DNA of 64,000 nt, from NCBI RefSeq assembly GCF_003260015.1, contig NZ_QCXS01000002.1:2852001-2916000 (forward strand), in the 5' to 3' direction. Below the pieces are notes generated by a model. It was given only the letters and a program-made list of their open reading frames with translations. It was not told the DNA's origin and did not search any database. The position numbers and the translations under genes are program-made. The stretch is from Nakamurella deserti (GTDB taxonomy: Bacteria; Actinomycetota; Actinomycetes; Mycobacteriales; Nakamurellaceae). This document shows positions 7,298 to 16,322 of the stretch, in pieces (the stretch's first letter is position 1; the number at the start of each line of letters is the position of its first letter).

Positions 7298-8047
7298 GTG
7301 GAACTGGAACACCGCTTCGAGCTGCCCGTGGGGGTCGACCGGGCGTACCCGGCGCTGACCGACCTGGACCTGGTCGCGCAGTGCTGGCCGGGGGCCACCC
7401 TGGACAAGGCCGAGGGCGACACGTTCTCGGGCTCGCTGAAGATCAGGATCGGTCGCATCCCCCGGACGTTCAAGGGCACCGGACGCTTCGTCGAGCGCGA
7501 CAGCGCTGCCCACCGCGCGGTCATCGAGGCGACCGGCGGCGCCACCCGGTCGGGCAGCTCGGCGACCATGCTGGTGAACGCCTCGGCCACCGCGGTGACG
7601 CCCAACCGCACGGCGGTGGTGCTGCTGACCACCCTGTCCATCACCGGCCGCGAGTCGTCCTTCAGCCGCCAGGTGATGATCGACGTCGGCAACGAGTCGG
7701 TGACCCGGTTCGCCGAGGCGATGGCGCAGAAGCTGGCCGGCAAGTCCGCTCCCGAGGCGGAGCTGCTCAGCGTCCTCAACCCCGACGAGGTCGCGGCCGA
7801 GGTGGTCGCCGACGAGTTCGAGGAGCCGGTGCAGCCGGCCGCGGAGGCCACCACCCCGCTCGGCGGGCTGCCGGCCGACGCACCGCGGGCGACGCACGCC
7901 CCGGCTCGGTCCGCCGGCGGCGGCAGTCAGCCGGTCGAGGTGCTGACCGCGGCCAAGGGACCGTTCCTGCAGCAGATCGCTCCGGTTATCGGAGCCGTCG
8001 TGCTGGCCGTGCTCATCCTGCGCAAGAAGCCGAAGAAGCAGGTCTGA
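7298..8047 (+). CDS. CoxG-like SRPBCC protein with C-terminal membrane anchor
   Basis: 249 residues from a GTG with GGAG seven bases upstream. Residues 1-150 fit the CoxG/SRPBCC fold: an N-terminal LEHRFELPVGVDRAYPALTD strand-helix segment, CWPGATL, and a GRFVERD...A strand. CoxG proteins are known from carbon-monoxide dehydrogenase clusters, where they help enzyme maturation or membrane recruitment. No cox genes are near, so that role is not supported here. Residues about 150-220 form an acidic, Ala/Pro-rich linker. The C-terminus has one hydrophobic helix (about 224-242) ending in RKKPKKQV, a typical single-span anchor with a basic cytoplasmic tail. The function is probably membrane-tethered lipid or small-molecule binding. 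Confidence 0.75.
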   Translation: MELEHRFELPVGVDRAYPALTDLDLVAQCWPGATLDKAEGDTFSGSLKIRIGRIPRTFKGTGRFVERDSAAHRAVIEATGGATRSGSSATMLVNASATAVTPNRTAVVLLTTLSITGRESSFSRQVMIDVGNESVTRFAEAMAQKLAGKSAPEAELLSVLNPDEVAAEVVADEFEEPVQPAAEATTPLGGLPADAPRATHAPARSAGGGSQPVEVLTAAKGPFLQQIAPVIGAVVLAVLILRKKPKKQV

Positions 8048-8104
8048 CCGGTCGCGCCGGCGGACCGTCTCCGCCGGGGTGAGCCCGACCCCCGCGCCTC
8101 GGAG

Positions 8105-8156
8105 CGCCGCTCGACCGGAGGCCCTGCCGGGATGCCCGGGGTGCGCTCGAGCGGCG
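8105..8156. terminator. Inverted repeat between convergent genes, likely bidirectional terminator
   Basis: CGCCGCTCGA (8105-8114) and TCGAGCGGCG (8147-8156) pair perfectly over 10 bp. Inside the 32-base loop, CCGG-rich segments can pair again. It lies between the stops of the CoxG-like gene (+) and pobA (-). There is no T-tract. Confidence 0.4.
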
Positions 8157-8171
8157 ACTCGAGCGGACGGC

Positions 8172-9362
8172 TCAGCCGGTCGGCCAGCCCGTGTAGCCCT
8201 CCGCGAGGTAGCGCGACCCGGCCTCCGACGACGTCACCGCGTCCAGTTCGCCGAGCTGCCGCCGCAGGTCGAAGGCGTCCGCCCCCGCCGGGGTGTGCAG
8301 CATCGTGGTCATCCAGTACGAGAAGTGCTGTGTCTTCCACACTCTGGCGAGAGCGCGCTCGGTGTAGCCGTCCAGTCGGTCCGGGTCCCGCTCACCGACC
8401 GCCGCCGCGAGATGCTCAGCCAGCACGCGCACGTCGGCCAGGGCCAGGTTGAGCCCCTTGGCCCCGGTGGGCGGGACGGTGTGCGCGGCGTCGCCGGCCA
8501 GCAGCAGGTTGCCGTACCGCATCGGCTCCTGGACGAAGCTGCGGAACGGCAGCACCGTGCGCTCCAGGATCGGCCCCTCCTGCAGCCGGAACCCGTCGGG
8601 TCCGGCGAGGCGCCGTTGCAGTTCCTCCCAGATCCGGTCGTCGGGCCAGTCGGCCACGTCGGTCGCCGGGTCGCACTGCAGGTACATGCGTTGGACGGTG
8701 TCGGTGCGCCGGCTGATCAGCGCGAATCCTTGGTCGGAGCGGGCGTAGATCAGCTCCGGGGCGCTCGGCGGCGCCGCGCAGAGGATGCCCAACCAGCCGA
8801 ACGGATACTCCCGGGCGTAGCGGCGGCGGTCCGTCTCGGGGAACAGGTGCCGGGTGACGCCCCGGGATCCGTCGGCGCCGACGACGTAGTCGCAGGAGAT
8901 CTCCCGGCGGACCCCGTCGGCGTCGGTGAAGGCCATCCGCGGACGGTCGAGGACGTCGGTCACCTCCGTGTCGGCGACCCCGAAGCGGACGTCGCCGCCG
9001 TCGCGGTCGGCGGCGTCGGCGAGGTCGAGGAACACGTCGGTCTGCGGATAGAGCCAGACCGACGTTCCCGCCAGTGCCGTGAAGTCGATGCGGTGACTCT
9101 CCCCGCCGTAGCGCAGGTCGATGCCGCGGTGTTCGTGCCCGTCGGTCAGCACCCGGTCCGACACCCCCGAGTCGACCAGCAACCGCGCACTGTCCCGCTC
9201 GAGGATGCCGGCGCGGTGGGTGGTCCCGATCTCCGTCCGCGGCCGGGTGTCGATCACGACGGAGTCGATGCCGTCGCGGCGCAGCAGGTGGGCGAGCATC
9301 AGTCCGGCGGGGCCACCGCCGACGATGCCGACGGCGGTCCGGGACGGGGACGGCGCTCTCAT
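8172..9362 (-). CDS. pobA: 4-hydroxybenzoate 3-monooxygenase
   Basis: 396 residues, close to the usual 390-395 of PobA. It is a class A flavoprotein aromatic hydroxylase: an FAD dinucleotide site VGIVGGGPAGLMLAHLLRR at the N-terminus, a DYVVGADGSRGVTR motif mid-chain, and LLAGDAAHTVPPTGAKGLN near 280-300. The THRAGILE and AREYPFGWLGI segments are characteristic of PobA rather than other hydroxylases. It converts 4-hydroxybenzoate to protocatechuate using NAD(P)H and O2. No pobR or protocatechuate genes lie beside it, so it may stand alone. A strong promoter or ribosome site is not obvious. Confidence 0.9.
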   Translation of the reverse strand: MRAPSPSRTAVGIVGGGPAGLMLAHLLRRDGIDSVVIDTRPRTEIGTTHRAGILERDSARLLVDSGVSDRVLTDGHEHRGIDLRYGGESHRIDFTALAGTSVWLYPQTDVFLDLADAADRDGGDVRFGVADTEVTDVLDRPRMAFTDADGVRREISCDYVVGADGSRGVTRHLFPETDRRRYAREYPFGWLGILCAAPPSAPELIYARSDQGFALISRRTDTVQRMYLQCDPATDVADWPDDRIWEELQRRLAGPDGFRLQEGPILERTVLPFRSFVQEPMRYGNLLLAGDAAHTVPPTGAKGLNLALADVRVLAEHLAAAVGERDPDRLDGYTERALARVWKTQHFSYWMTTMLHTPAGADAFDLRRQLGELDAVTSSEAGSRYLAEGYTGWPTG

Positions 9363-9736
9363 GACGGCGACCGTACGGCCGGCCGGTCGCGACCGTCGAG
9401 TCCGGACTCCCGTCCGGCGGTCAGGGTCGACGGATGCCGGCCCACCGCCGCGGGCCGCGGCCGACGGATGCCGGCCCACCGCACCGGGTGTGCGGTCGCC
9501 GGCCGGAGGGGTGGTGGCGACAGGTCAGCCGGGTGCCGCGAGCCGGGGCCGGGCGCCGCGGTGCGCGCCTCCTCGACCGGCGGGGCCGTGCCGAGGGGTG
9601 GACGGCGAACGCGGGCCGGCGGTCGACGGGCGACGGGCCGGGCGGCCCGGGTCGGCGGTCGACGGGCGGCGGGCCGGGCGGCCCGGGTCGACGGGTTACG
9701 GGTGACGGGTGACGGGCGAGAAGGCCGCCCCGGAGC
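9363..9736. other. Repeat-rich non-coding gap between pobA and xylR
   Basis: 374 bases of extreme GC content. CGGATGCCGGCCCACCGC occurs twice near 9430-9482. A 36-base unit occurs twice in tandem with one mismatch (9618-9653 and 9654-9689), followed by degenerate GACGGGT copies to about 9720. Long frames across it are low-complexity and I do not accept them as genes. Confidence 0.55.
9618..9689. repeat. Two tandem 36-base repeats
   Basis: Unit 1 (9618-9653) and unit 2 (9654-9689) differ at a single base (A9633 against G9669). Each unit contains GTCGACGGGC and the self-complementary GGGCCGGGCGGCCCGGG, so single units can fold back. Partial copies of the GACGGG start follow downstream. Confidence 0.7.
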
Positions 9737-10951
9737 TCAACGTTCGATCCAGGCCAGCGGGTCGCGGACGATCTCGGACCGTATCGACAGCGCGGCCCCG
9801 GCGAGGGCGGCCCCGCTGGTCACCAGCGCCGGCCGCACGGCGACCGGCGCCCACGCGTCCCACAGCACCCGGCTCCGCAGCTGCTGTTGCAGCGGCTCCC
9901 GCAGGTGGTCGACCAGCGCGGCGAAAGTCCCGCCCAGCACGACGGTGTCGACGTCGAGCAGGTTCACCGCGGTCGACAGGGCCAGGCCCAGGGCGTGCCC
10001 CGCGGCCTGCAGGGCGGCCACCGCTCCCGGCGCGCCGCGTCCGGCGAGGGCGCTGAGCTCCCCGACCCCGCGGTCGATGGGCAGCCCGGCCCGGCGCCGG
10101 AGGGCGTCCGTGCCGGCGTACTGCTCCAGGCACCCGCTGGCCCCGCACCCGCACCGCGGACCCGCGGGATCGACCAGGGTGTGGCCGATCTCGCCGCTCC
10201 AACCGTGGCTGCCGGCCACGATCCGGCCGTCCCGGACCAGGGCACCGCCGATGCCGATCTCACCCGAGACGTAGAAGAAGGAGGTCACGCCGGACTCCCG
10301 CAGCGCCCGCGCCTCGGCCTGTGCGGCCAGGGTCGCCTCGTTGGCCTGCACGACCCGCAGTCCCGGCCGGTCCAGCAGCCCGCTCAACGCCCCCACCACG
10401 TCCACGTCCCGCCACCCCAGATTGGGCGCGATCCGCAACCGGCCGGCTCCGCTGTCGACGAGTCCGGGCAGGGCGACGCACAGTCCGGCGACCGGCAGGT
10501 CGGCCGCGGCCGCGGCCACGACGTCCCGGCACAGCGCGGCGAGGGCGGCCAGTACCGGTGCCGGATCGCTGGACCGGTGGTCGCCGGGCACGATCCGCTC
10601 GCCGAGCGTCGCGCCGGTCAGGTCGACCACGCGCACGGCCAGGTGATCGACGTCGATCTCCGCCCCCACCGCGGCCAGCGTCCCGGCGGCCGGCACCAAC
10701 GGAGCCGCCGGGCGGCCGGCGGAGACGGCGCGCACCGTGGGCAGCACGGTCACCAGCCCCGCCGCGAGCAACCGGTCGGTCAGCGCCGACACCGTCGCCC
10801 GGGTGAGGCCCGTCAGCTGGGCGAGATCGGCCCTGGATGGTGGCGTCGTGCTGTCCACGACGGCGGCGAGCAGCACTCCGAGGTTGTGGGCGCGCAGCGA
10901 CGCCTGGCGGGCCGGGCTGCCGGGCGACAGGCTGCGCGCACTCTCGGTCAT
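9737..10951 (-). CDS. xylR: ROK-family transcriptional repressor of xylose genes
   Basis: 404 residues. The N-terminal winged helix-turn-helix (about 20-70) contains [20 protein letters not shown]. The C-terminal ROK sugar-kinase-like domain has [23 protein letters not shown] and the ROK zinc signature GHTLVDP...[12 protein letters not shown]. It is divergent from xylA-xylB, the standard XylR arrangement, and should repress them until D-xylose binds. A near-palindrome, GACAAATTGGTC, lies just past the xylA -10 element and is the likely operator. The kinase domain of such repressors binds sugar without phosphorylating it. Confidence 0.9.
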   Translation of the reverse strand: MTESARSLSPGSPARQASLRAHNLGVLLAAVVDSTTPPSRADLAQLTGLTRATVSALTDRLLAAGLVTVLPTVRAVSAGRPAAPLVPAAGTLAAVGAEIDVDHLAVRVVDLTGATLGERIVPGDHRSSDPAPVLAALAALCRDVVAAAAADLPVAGLCVALPGLVDSGAGRLRIAPNLGWRDVDVVGALSGLLDRPGLRVVQANEATLAAQAEARALRESGVTSFFYVSGEIGIGGALVRDGRIVAGSHGWSGEIGHTLVDPAGPRCGCGASGCLEQYAGTDALRRRAGLPIDRGVGELSALAGRGAPGAVAALQAAGHALGLALSTAVNLLDVDTVVLGGTFAALVDHLREPLQQQLRSRVLWDAWAPVAVRPALVTSGAALAGAALSIRSEIVRDPLAWIER

Positions 10952-10954
10952 CTC

Positions 10955-11004
10955 TTGACCCTAGACGGGCAGGTGTATATGTTCAACGGACTGACAAATT
11001 GGTC
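10955..11004 (+). promoter_or_regulatory. xylA promoter with probable XylR operator
   Basis: A -35 TTGACC (10955-10960) is followed after 17 bases by TATGTT (10978-10983). The imperfect palindrome GACAAATTGGTC (10993-11004; GAC-N-AATT-N-GTC) covers the predicted start point. The block is much more AT-rich than its surroundings. Binding by XylR here would block transcription of xylA. Confidence 0.55.
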
Positions 11005-11058
11005 GGCCATCCTCCGGACCGCCGGCCTCCGCCCAGAACCGTGACAAGGATGTCCGCC

Positions 11059-12246
11059 ATGAGCCCCACCCCCACCCGCGACGACCACTTCTCCTTCGGC
11101 CTCTGGACCGTCGGCTGGCAGGGTCGCGACCAGTTCGGTGACGCCTCCCGGACCGCCCTGGATCCGGTGGAAGCGGTCGAGAAGCTCGCCGCCCTCGGCG
11201 CCTGGGGCATCACCTTCCACGACGACGACCTGATCCCGTTCGGTTCCGACGCCGCCACCCGCGACCGGATCCTGGGCAGCTTCCGACAGGCCCTGAGCGC
11301 CAACGACATCGTCGTGCCGATGGTGACCACCAACCTGTTCTCGCACCCGGTCTTCAAGGACGGCGGGTTCACCTCCAACGACCGTGGCGTGCGCCGGTTC
11401 GCGCTGTCCAAGGTGTTGCGCAACGTCGACCTGGCCGCCGAGCTGGGGGCGGCCACCTTCGTCATGTGGGGCGGCCGCGAGGGTGCGGAGTACGACGGGT
11501 CCAAGGACCTGTACGCCGCGCTGGACCGCTACCGCGAGGGTGTCGACACCGTCGCGTCCTACATCAAGGCCAAGGGCTACGACCTGCGGATCGCGCTGGA
11601 GCCCAAGCCCAACGAGCCCCGCGGCGACATCCTGCTGCCGACCGTCGGGCACGCGCTGGCCTTCATCGCCACGCTCGAGCACGGCGACATCGTCGGCGTG
11701 AACCCCGAGACCGGCCACGAGCAGATGGCCGGCCTGAACTACACCCACGGCCTCGCGCAGGCGCTGTGGGCGGGCAAGCTGTTCCACCTGGACCTCAACG
11801 GCCAGCGGTCCATCAAGTACGACCAGGACCTGGTCTTCGGACACGGGGACCTGCTGTCGGCCTTCTTCACCGTCGACCTCATCGAGAACGGCTTCCCGGG
11901 GGGCGGCGCCCGCTACGAGGGTCCGCGCCATTTCGACTACAAGCCGTCGCGCACCGAGGACTACGACGGGGTGTGGGCGTCGGCGAAGGCGAACATGGCC
12001 ACCTATCTGCTGCTCAAGGAGCGGGCGCTGGCGTTCCGCGCCGACCCCGAGGTGCAGGAGGCCCTGGCGGCCTCCGGCGTGCTGGACCTGGCCACCCCGA
12101 CGCTGGGTGCCGGGGAGACCGCCGCCGACCTGCTGGCCGACGCGTCCTCCTACGACGCCTACGACGCCGACACGTCCGCCGAGCACGGCTTCGGCTTCGT
12201 GCACCTGAACCAGCTGGCCGTCGAGCACGCGCTCGGCGCCCGCTGA
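11059..12246 (+). CDS. xylA: D-xylose isomerase
   Basis: 395 residues, the length of actinobacterial class I enzymes. I took the ATG at 11059 because AAGGA sits eight bases upstream; an ATG nine bases earlier overlaps that site. Active-site features include [10 protein letters not shown] (catalytic His), [10 protein letters not shown], the metal-binding [28 protein letters not shown] and HLDLNGQ. It isomerises D-xylose to D-xylulose with two divalent metals in the cytoplasm. xylB follows after 13 bases, so both are one transcript under XylR. Confidence 0.96.
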   Translation: MSPTPTRDDHFSFGLWTVGWQGRDQFGDASRTALDPVEAVEKLAALGAWGITFHDDDLIPFGSDAATRDRILGSFRQALSANDIVVPMVTTNLFSHPVFKDGGFTSNDRGVRRFALSKVLRNVDLAAELGAATFVMWGGREGAEYDGSKDLYAALDRYREGVDTVASYIKAKGYDLRIALEPKPNEPRGDILLPTVGHALAFIATLEHGDIVGVNPETGHEQMAGLNYTHGLAQALWAGKLFHLDLNGQRSIKYDQDLVFGHGDLLSAFFTVDLIENGFPGGGARYEGPRHFDYKPSRTEDYDGVWASAKANMATYLLLKERALAFRADPEVQEALAASGVLDLATPTLGAGETAADLLADASSYDAYDADTSAEHGFGFVHLNQLAVEHALGAR

Positions 12247-12259
12247 CCACTCACCGCTG

Positions 12260-13630
12260 ATGTCGGATTCGACGCTGGTCGCGGGGATCGACTCCTCCAC
12301 CCAGTCGGTGAAGATCCTGCTCGTCGACGCCGCCGACGGGACGGTGGTCGACGAGTCGTCGGCACCGCACCCCGGCGGTTCCGAGGTCGACCCGGCCGCC
12401 TGGTGGACCGCGCTCCGGGCCGCCGACTCCGGTCTGCTGCGCCGGGCCGCGGCGATCGGGGTGGCCGGTCAGCAGCACGGCATGGTCTGCCTCGACGGAG
12501 CCGGTGCGGTGGTGCGCCCGGCCCTGCTCTGGAACGACCTCCGGTCCGCCGACGAGATCCCGGCTGTGGTCGAGCATCTGGGCGGACCGCAGCGGTGCGC
12601 CGACGCCATCGGCTCGGTGCCTGCGGCGTCGTTCACGGTGACCAAGCTCCGCTGGCTCGCCGCACACGAACCGGCCGCCGCCGCCCGCACCGCGACGGTG
12701 GCGCTGCCGCACGACTGGCTGACCTGGCAGCTCACCGGAGCCCCGGTGGGCGGGGTCACCACCGACCACGGTGACGCCTCCGGGACGGGCTACTACTCCC
12801 CCGCCGACCGCGCCTGGCGACCGGACGTCGCGGCGTGGGCGCTGGGTCACGAGCCGGCCCTGCCCCGGCTGGCCGACCCGGGCGCGGTCGTCGGCGAGAC
12901 GTCGTGGGGGGCGCTGCTGTCCGCGGGCACCGGCGACAACATGGGGGCAGCACTGGCTCTCGGGCTCGGCCCGGGCGACGTCGCGGTGTCGATCGGCACC
13001 TCGGGGACGGCGTTCTGCGTCACCGACACCCCGGCGGCCGACCCGTCCGGTGAGGTGGCCGGGTTCGCCGACGCCACCGGGCGCTACCTGCCGCTGGTGT
13101 GCACGGTCAACGCCTCGCGGATCCTGTCGGTGGTGGCCGGCCTGCTGGGTGTGGACTTCGACGGGCTGACCGCGCTCGCGTTGGCGGGTACGCCGGGCAG
13201 TCACGGGTTGACCCTGCTGCCCTACCTGGACGGCGAGCGCACCCCGAACCGACCGGACGCGACCGGCGTCCTGAGCGGGATCACCTCGGCCACGACCCGG
13301 GAGGATCTCGCCCGGGCGGCGGTCGAGGCCCTGCTGTGCTCGCTGGCCGACGCGGTGGACGCCCTCGGCGTGACGCCGCGGCGGCTGGTGCTGATCGGCG
13401 GCGGCGCCCGCAACGCGGCCGTCCAGCAGCTCGCACCGGGCATCTTCGGCACCGCCGTCGAGATCCCCGCCCCGGCCGAGTATGTCGCCCTGGGCGCCGC
13501 CCGGCAGGCGGCCTGGGCACTGACCGGCACGCTGCCGGAGTGGCCGGTCGTCGGTGGCCGCCGTGTCGAGGGCGACACCGCCCCGGAGGTGCGCCACCAG
13601 TACGGCCGGCTCCGCGAGAACCTCGCCTGA
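12260..13630 (+). CDS. xylB: Xylulokinase
   Basis: 456 residues, FGGY carbohydrate kinase. Motifs: N-terminal ATP-binding VAGIDSSTQSVKILLVD, the substrate segment GVAGQQHGMVCLD, SIGTSGTAF at the domain boundary, LLPYLDGERTPNRPD, and the C-terminal LIGGGARN phosphate loop. It phosphorylates D-xylulose to xylulose 5-phosphate for the pentose phosphate pathway. It directly follows xylA. No xylose transporter gene is adjacent; the ABC importer at 39-44 kb is a possible but unproven supplier. Confidence 0.94.
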   Translation: MSDSTLVAGIDSSTQSVKILLVDAADGTVVDESSAPHPGGSEVDPAAWWTALRAADSGLLRRAAAIGVAGQQHGMVCLDGAGAVVRPALLWNDLRSADEIPAVVEHLGGPQRCADAIGSVPAASFTVTKLRWLAAHEPAAAARTATVALPHDWLTWQLTGAPVGGVTTDHGDASGTGYYSPADRAWRPDVAAWALGHEPALPRLADPGAVVGETSWGALLSAGTGDNMGAALALGLGPGDVAVSIGTSGTAFCVTDTPAADPSGEVAGFADATGRYLPLVCTVNASRILSVVAGLLGVDFDGLTALALAGTPGSHGLTLLPYLDGERTPNRPDATGVLSGITSATTREDLARAAVEALLCSLADAVDALGVTPRRLVLIGGGARNAAVQQLAPGIFGTAVEIPAPAEYVALGAARQAAWALTGTLPEWPVVGGRRVEGDTAPEVRHQYGRLRENLA

Positions 13631-13653
13631 TCCGTCCGCGCCCGGGGCGGGGA

Positions 13654-13714
13654 ACGACCGCGTGCGGTCGTCCTCGGTCCGGGACGGCGGGCCGGGCGAG
13701 CGTCCGGCGGACGC
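13654..13714. terminator. Two hairpins between convergent xylB and the MMPL gene
   Basis: ACGACCGC/GCGGTCGT (13654-13671) form an 8-bp self-complementary stem, and GCGTCC/GGACGC (13700-13714) a second. They fill the 107-base gap between two converging stops, where a bidirectional terminator is expected. No T-tract is present. Confidence 0.4.
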
Positions 13715-13737
13715 CGCCGGGAGCTCGGTGACGACGG

Positions 13738-15921
13738 TCAGCGCAGTGCGCCGACCGGCTGCGGACGTCCGTCGTCCACAGCGGCGTGCTCCTGCAGCGC
13801 CGAGCCCTCGACGTCGAGCACCGGGAGCCACCGCAGCCAACCCGGCAGCCACCACGCCTTCTCGCCCAGCAGCGCCAGCGCCGCCGGGACCAGCACCATC
13901 CGGACGACGAACGCATCGACCAGGATGCCCACGGCCAGCGCGAAGGCGATGGACTTCAGCGTCGGGTCGTCGCCGGAGGCGAACCCGGCGAAGACCCCGA
14001 ACATGATCAGCGCGGCGGCGACCACGACCGGCGCCGCCTGCCGGAAACCGTTGCGGATGGCGGCGACCGGCGCGTCGCCGTGACCGTGGGCCTCGTGCAT
14101 CCGCGACACCAGGAACACCTGGTAGTCCATCGCCAGCCCGAACAGGATGCCGATGACCAGGATCGGGGCCAGCGCGATCAGCGGCCCGGTGGTGGTGACG
14201 CCCATCAGGCCGGCGAGCCAGCCCCACTGGAAGACCGCGACCGCCGCGCCGAGGGCGGAACCGAGGGTCAGCAGGAAACCGAGGACGCCGACCAGCGGAA
14301 CCAGCAGCGACCGGAAGACCAGCACCAGCAGGATGAACGCGAGACCGACCACGAGCACCAGATAGACGGGGAGCGCGCCGTCGACGGCCGCGGTCACGTC
14401 GACGCTGACCGCGGTGGTTCCGGTGACCGAGACGGTGACACCGGGCGTTCCGGCGAGGGTGTCGCGCAGGGCGCCCACCAGCGTCTCGGTCTCGGTCGTG
14501 CTCGGTCCGGACTTCGGGACGACCGTGAGCAGCGCGGCGGTCCCGGCCGCGTCGGGGACCGGGGGTGAGACCAGGGCGACGTCGGGCAGCGCGGTGATGG
14601 CGGCCGTGGTGGCGGTGGCCGCCGCGGCGGCACCGGCACCCTCGAACAGCACGGTGAGCGGGCCGGTGAAGCCGTTCCCGAACGCGCCGGTGAGGAGCTG
14701 GTCGGCGCGGGCCTGCGTGGTGTCGGCCTCGGCGGCGGGCACCAGCGTCGTCTGCATCGACAGCACCGGCACGCTGAGGACACCGAGGGTGGCGACGGTC
14801 AGCACGACCGCGAGCACCCGGTGGCGGGTCACCCCCTGGACCCACCCGGCGAGGACACCACGGTCCTTGCGGATCGGCGCCGAGGCCCCGGCGGTGCCGG
14901 TGCGCTCCCGTTTCGGCAGCGCCCGGCGCCCGAGGAAGCCGAGGGCGGCGGGAACCAGGGTGACGGCGACGAGGACCGCGACGACGATGGTCGCCGCGGC
15001 CGCCAGGCCCATCTGGGTCAGGAAGGGGATGCCGACCACGGCCAGACCCGCCAGCGCGATGACCACCGTGACGCCGGCGGTGACCACCGCGGAGCCCGCG
15101 GTGCCGACCGCGGTCGCGATCGCGGCGCCGACGTCGGAGCCGTGCCGCAGCTCCTGACGGAACCGGCTGACGATGAACAGCGCGTAGTCGATGCCGACGG
15201 CGAGGCCGAGCATGCCGGCCAGCGCCGGGGTCGTGCTGGCGAGGTCGATGAACCCGGTCGCGATGGTGATCCCCGCGACGCCCAGGCCGACGCCGACCCC
15301 GGCGGTGAGCAGGGTCATCCCCGCGGCGACGAGCGAGCCGTAGGTGAGTGCGAGCACCAGCAGCGCGACGACGATGCCGAGCGATTCGCCGACCGGCTGG
15401 TGCGCGGGCCCGGCGGCGACGGCCTGTCCGGTGACCTCGGCGGTGAGGCCCGTGGTCCTGGCCTGGTCGACGGCGGCGGTCAGGGCGTCCTGGTCGCTCG
15501 CGCTGACGTCGCCGGCGGCGGCGACGAAGGTGACTGTGGAGTACGCGGTGGTCCGGCCGGGATCGATCGCCGGCGCGGTGGGCGACAGCGGGTCGCTGGC
15601 CGCGACGACGCCGGGCAGCTTGCCCAGGGCGTCGACGACACCGGCCACCTTGGCGGCGTTGTCGGGCGTGGTCAGCGTCTGCCCGGCGGGCGCCTGCAGG
15701 ACGACGGTGGCGGTCGCTCCCGAACCGGTGCCGAACTCGGAGGTGATCCGGTCCAGCGCGATGGTGGATTCCTGGCCGGGGATCGAGAAGGTGTTCGACG
15801 TCGTCCCCGCCAGCGTCGTGGCGCCCACCGAGGCCGCGATCAGCAGGAACAGCCAGACGAGGACGACCGCCAGGCGGTTGCGGTGCGCGAACGCGCCGAG
15901 TCGGGAGAGCAGGCGAGCCAT
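13738..15921 (-). CDS. MMPL/RND-family membrane exporter
   Basis: 727 residues from the ATG at 15921, with GGAGG 11 bases upstream. It shows two copies of the RND/MMPL layout: an N-terminal membrane helix (about 17-37), a large extracellular domain, then five or six helices (about 180-370), and the same again in the second half. Diagnostic signals are GLAVGIDYALFIVSRFRQE in repeat 1 and GLAMDYQVFLVSRMHEA in repeat 2, carrying the Asp-Tyr pair used in proton coupling. MMPL proteins export lipids, siderophores or drugs. No lipid-synthesis genes adjoin, so the substrate is open. It may follow pckG on the same strand but is separated by hairpins. Confidence 0.9.
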   Translation of the reverse strand: MARLLSRLGAFAHRNRLAVVLVWLFLLIAASVGATTLAGTTSNTFSIPGQESTIALDRITSEFGTGSGATATVVLQAPAGQTLTTPDNAAKVAGVVDALGKLPGVVAASDPLSPTAPAIDPGRTTAYSTVTFVAAAGDVSASDQDALTAAVDQARTTGLTAEVTGQAVAAGPAHQPVGESLGIVVALLVLALTYGSLVAAGMTLLTAGVGVGLGVAGITIATGFIDLASTTPALAGMLGLAVGIDYALFIVSRFRQELRHGSDVGAAIATAVGTAGSAVVTAGVTVVIALAGLAVVGIPFLTQMGLAAAATIVVAVLVAVTLVPAALGFLGRRALPKRERTGTAGASAPIRKDRGVLAGWVQGVTRHRVLAVVLTVATLGVLSVPVLSMQTTLVPAAEADTTQARADQLLTGAFGNGFTGPLTVLFEGAGAAAAATATTAAITALPDVALVSPPVPDAAGTAALLTVVPKSGPSTTETETLVGALRDTLAGTPGVTVSVTGTTAVSVDVTAAVDGALPVYLVLVVGLAFILLVLVFRSLLVPLVGVLGFLLTLGSALGAAVAVFQWGWLAGLMGVTTTGPLIALAPILVIGILFGLAMDYQVFLVSRMHEAHGHGDAPVAAIRNGFRQAAPVVVAAALIMFGVFAGFASGDDPTLKSIAFALAVGILVDAFVVRMVLVPAALALLGEKAWWLPGWLRWLPVLDVEGSALQEHAAVDDGRPQPVGALR

Positions 15922-16322
15922 GGGTTCAGGCCTCCGGGGAAGGGAACAGCGCGGAACGACGCGGGATCTGGCGGGGCACCAGGTACCGACCGGCCGGCCG
16001 CCTTCGGCCCGCCCGTCACGGAGGAGACGCCGTCGGTCACGTTCCGTCACGCGAGACCGATCGGTTCCTCACCCGGTGACCGGCACGCCGCGCCCGCGGC
16101 CGCGGTCACGGCCGGAGTCGTCGGCGACCGGCCCGCGGGTCCGGATCCGAGCGCCCGGGCTCCCGCGACCGGCCCGGAACGCGCGAAACCGGGCCGACGA
16201 CGGTGTCGGCCCGGTTTCGCGGGTCACGTGTCCGGGCCGACGACGGTGGCGGCCCGGTCACGGGTGGGGGGTGTGTGTCCGGAGCGGCGGCGCTGACGCC
16301 CCGGGTCACGACACCCGGCGGG
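15922..16322. other. Non-coding gap between pckG and the MMPL gene
   Basis: 401 bases without a credible gene. It holds a perfect 17-bp hairpin and a second, shorter version of its core (listed separately), then a GC-rich leader before the MMPL start. Frames that cross it are low-complexity. Confidence 0.5.
16182..16258 (-). terminator. Perfect 17-bp hairpin plus a duplicated hairpin core after pckG
   Basis: Arms 16182-16198 and 16205-16221 are perfectly complementary over 17 bp with a 6-base loop. The stem core GGGCCGACGACGGT...CGGCCCGGT (16191-16215) recurs at 16234-16258 with one change, 43 bases along. It lies about 65-140 bases after the pckG stop. It fits a GC-rich actinobacterial terminator lacking a U-tract. 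Confidence 0.55.

Noticed and set aside
7298-8047. Carbon-monoxide dehydrogenase maturation by the CoxG-like protein
   Set aside because: No coxL, coxM, coxS or other cox genes are present in the window, so only the fold, not the pathway, can be supported.
9434-9712. Repeat-rich plus-strand frame encoding Val-Asp-Gly-Arg repeats
   Set aside because: The product merely reflects the 36-base DNA repeat; no start signals or family resemblance.
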